DNA from: JAYPAN01 sp038123715
GTDB taxonomy: Bacteria; Pseudomonadota; Alphaproteobacteria; RS24
Direction: 5' to 3'
DNA: 26,180 bases
Assembly: GCA_038123715.1 (NCBI GenBank)
Contig: JAYPAN010000022.1
Location: 1 to 26,180, forward strand
Positions within the stretch are counted from its first letter, which is position 1. Every line of letters starts with the position of its first letter. This document shows positions 24,274-26,180 of the stretch, in pieces. The notes beneath the pieces were generated by a model that did not search any database, was not told the origin of the DNA, and saw nothing but the letters and a program-made list of their open reading frames with translations. Position numbers and translations under genes: made by a program.

Positions 24274-25047
24274 ATGTCGTCCACACCGCTTGTCGGTATT
24301 ATGTGCAATAAACGGCCTCACGAGATGGATTGGTTGCAAATCGTCAACCATACCTATCTTGAGAGTCTGGCGCGTTATATGCAGGTGCAACCGGTCTTGA
24401 TACCGGCGCCGCTATCGGCCGATGACGGGTTTGACTGCGTGGCTCTGCTCGACCGGTTGGACGGCTTGCTGATGACCGGCAATCGCAGCAATCTGCATCC
24501 TGCCCATTATGGACAGACGCCACAGCCCGCCCATGAGCCGTTTGATGAATTGCGCGACATGGCCGTCCTGCCACTGCTTAAGGCTGCGATTGCCCGCGAC
24601 CTGCCCGTGCTTGCCATATGCAGGGGCATGCAAGAACTCAATGTCGCCTGTGGCGGGTCGCTGCTGGCCGAATTGCCAGATGCGGCGGACGGTTTTAATC
24701 ACCGCACGCCGGATGGCACATGCCATGCCGACATATATGTCGCCCGGCAAATGGTCGCCTTTCCGGAAAATGGCTATTTCGCGCAATTACTTTCCGTTCG
24801 GGAAGCCAAGATAAACTCCTTGCACCGACAGGCTATTGACCGACTTGGCGACCGGCTGAAAATTGAGGCCATTGGCCATGACGGGGTGATTGAGGCCGTA
24901 TCGCATGAGGATTGCCGCTTTTGCATTGGCGTGCAATGGCATCCGGAATTGCAATTTGGCGAGAACATTATTTCCGAACCGCTATTTACCGATTTCAACC
25001 GCGCCATATACGCCTATATGACTGGCACAGAAAAAGCAGAAAAATGA
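24274..25047 (+). CDS. Gamma-glutamyl-gamma-aminobutyrate hydrolase family protein (class I amidotransferase-like)
   Basis: This 257-residue cytoplasmic hydrolase of the peptidase C26/PuuD family has the catalytic triad C116 (AICRGMQELNVACGG), H223 and E225 (VQWHPE). The segment LLMTGNRSNLHPAHYG near residue 65-80 matches the PuuD-type substrate loop. PuuD cleaves gamma-glutamyl-GABA in putrescine breakdown. No other putrescine gene is nearby, so the real substrate may be another gamma-glutamyl compound. The start at 24274 follows from the promoter at 24203-24231 and the normal family N-terminus PLVGIMCNKR. It overlaps the following gene by four bases. Confidence 0.88.
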   Translation: MSSTPLVGIMCNKRPHEMDWLQIVNHTYLESLARYMQVQPVLIPAPLSADDGFDCVALLDRLDGLLMTGNRSNLHPAHYGQTPQPAHEPFDELRDMAVLPLLKAAIARDLPVLAICRGMQELNVACGGSLLAELPDAADGFNHRTPDGTCHADIYVARQMVAFPENGYFAQLLSVREAKINSLHRQAIDRLGDRLKIEAIGHDGVIEAVSHEDCRFCIGVQWHPELQFGENIISEPLFTDFNRAIYAYMTGTEKAEK

Positions 25048-26150
25048 CCTCACCGCTGATTATCGCCGCCGGCCCAACCGCTTATGAGCATATTAAGAAA
25101 AACGGTCTGTCGCCGGACGATATCAGCGCCGTTTTTGGCGCATCAGGGGCAGCGAAATGGCTGGCCATTGCCGGACTGGATGCAAGGATTTTCGGAAATT
25201 GGCTGACTGAGAGGCAGAACCCAACCCCGATTGACTTGTTCGGCACTTCCGTCGGCGCGTTCAAACTGGCGGCTGCCGCCCGCACCGACCCGCGCAAGGC
25301 GTTGGAGAAAATGGCGCATGCCTATGTTCATCAAAGCTATGCCAATGCGCTGACTTATGACGCTATTACCGACCAAACCAATAAAACAATGTCGAAATTT
25401 CTCGGTGCCGATGATGGCAGCGACGATATTTCAGTCGGGATTGGCGAAGTGCTGGGCAATCCGCATTACCGACTGCATATTGGTGCGGTGCGCTGTCATG
25501 GCCGGTTGAACGAAGAAGGGCAAAACCCGCAACGCCTTGCCATGCTGCGCGCCGGGCTTTTATCGCCCTTTACCGACCGGCATTTGCGCGGTCTTGCCGA
25601 GCGTGTGGTGTTTTCTGACCCGCGTCATGAATTGACTTTTCACGCCCGCGACGGGTTTGCCGTTTCGACTAAAACACTGACCGCCGATAATTTCGAAAAT
25701 GCCTTGCAGGCCTCCGGCGCGATTCCTGTCTATATGCGACCGGTGCGTTTATCGGAAGACCCTGACCATATTTATCGCGATGGCGGTTTGCTGGACTATC
25801 ACCCCCTGCCCGGCAGTTTCTGGCCGGAGCGCGACGGGCTAATCCTTTACCCGCATTTTTACGGCCATTTCAAAAAACGCTGGTTTGACAAATTCTACCC
25901 TTGGCGCAAGGCGCGCGCGGCAGAGCTTGACCGGGTTGTCATGCTCGCGCCCAATCGCGCCTTTATCAAATCTCTGCCGGACGGCAAAATACCCTCGCGA
26001 CAGGGCTTTGTGGCCTATCGCAAAAATGAAGCCGAACGGTTTGACAAATGGACGCAAGTGGTTGAGCGCAGCGCGCAATTGGGCGCAGTATTTATTGATG
26101 CGTGTGCCAGCGGCAAAATCAGCCAGCTTGTGCGACCGCTTCCTCTGTGA
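25044..26150 (+). CDS. Patatin-like phospholipase family protein
   Basis: This 368-residue protein has the patatin layout. A glycine-rich oxyanion segment, FGASGAAKWLAI, lies near residue 31. The nucleophile is S69 in the GTSVG elbow, and the catalytic aspartate is D246 in DGGLLDYH. It would hydrolyse acyl esters of lipids. The oxyanion segment differs from the usual GGGxRG, so the enzyme belongs to a divergent branch and its substrate is uncertain. The ATG at 25044 overlaps the stop of the previous gene (ATGA), so it is translationally coupled; in-frame ATGs further upstream lie inside that gene. The gene is complete in the window and no terminator is visible in the last 30 bases. Confidence 0.78.
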   Translation: MTSPLIIAAGPTAYEHIKKNGLSPDDISAVFGASGAAKWLAIAGLDARIFGNWLTERQNPTPIDLFGTSVGAFKLAAAARTDPRKALEKMAHAYVHQSYANALTYDAITDQTNKTMSKFLGADDGSDDISVGIGEVLGNPHYRLHIGAVRCHGRLNEEGQNPQRLAMLRAGLLSPFTDRHLRGLAERVVFSDPRHELTFHARDGFAVSTKTLTADNFENALQASGAIPVYMRPVRLSEDPDHIYRDGGLLDYHPLPGSFWPERDGLILYPHFYGHFKKRWFDKFYPWRKARAAELDRVVMLAPNRAFIKSLPDGKIPSRQGFVAYRKNEAERFDKWTQVVERSAQLGAVFIDACASGKISQLVRPLPL

Positions 26151-26180
26151 CCGGCGCGGGTAAAATATAAGCAAAAACAA

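Noticed and set aside
24912..25043. Longer patatin-like protein beginning at 24912
   Set aside because: It lies entirely inside the preceding hydrolase gene. The ATGA overlap at 25044 is the usual coupling arrangement.
1..26180. CRISPR arrays, insertion sequences, prophage genes and origins
   Set aside because: No spaced direct repeats, transposase or integrase motifs, terminal inverted repeats or DnaA-box clusters were seen by eye.

Overview
The window reads as a stretch of alphaproteobacterial chromosome. Three gene orders support this: erpA-xthA; a pcm-like methyltransferase, tolC, a PopZ/DUF2497 gene and valS in a row; and aapJQMP next to a divergent metC. A ChrR-type photooxidative stress module also fits. 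Codon use looks uniform across the window, and no insertion sequence, phage gene or CRISPR array is visible. A finer placement is not supported; a marine alphaproteobacterium is only a guess.

Layout. (1) 1-1764, plus strand: the 3' end of erpA, then xthA, then a small outer-membrane beta-barrel protein. (2) 1810-8988, minus strand, read from right to left: a divergent pcm-like methyltransferase, a TolC-family channel, a PopZ-like gene with an apparent one-base deletion, valS and ilvD. (3) 9185-9442: tRNA-Cys(GCA) and tRNA-Asn(GTT). (4) 9547-16517: two converging transcription units. The plus-strand unit is photolyase, FAD oxidoreductase, DUF1365 and cyclopropane-fatty-acid-synthase-like methyltransferase. 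The minus-strand unit is a ChrR-like cupin anti-sigma factor, a secreted DUF6134-like protein and a short-chain dehydrogenase. (5) 16657-18178: cysteine synthase and a GNAT acetyltransferase. (6) 18212-23571: the general amino-acid ABC transporter aapJQMP and divergent metC. (7) 23577-26150: a Sel1-repeat secreted protein, a class I amidotransferase-like hydrolase and a patatin-like protein.

The most interesting region is 9490-16590. Its content matches the singlet-oxygen (RpoE-ChrR) regulon known from Rhodobacter: DNA photorepair plus modification of membrane fatty acids. No sigma factor gene lies beside chrR. The two units start with the same promoter-like signature, ATCCAAA-N13-CGTAT, at the same spacing upstream of phrB and of chrR. 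The ChrR-like protein keeps its cupin metal ligands but appears to have lost all four zinc ligands of its anti-sigma domain. Both lead genes appear to use TTG start codons. Together this suggests an orphan, rewired light-stress switch controlling photorepair and a lipid-modification pathway.

There is no gene-free stretch longer than 300 bases apart from 8989-9546, which holds the pcm promoter, two tRNA genes, a hairpin and the phrB promoter.
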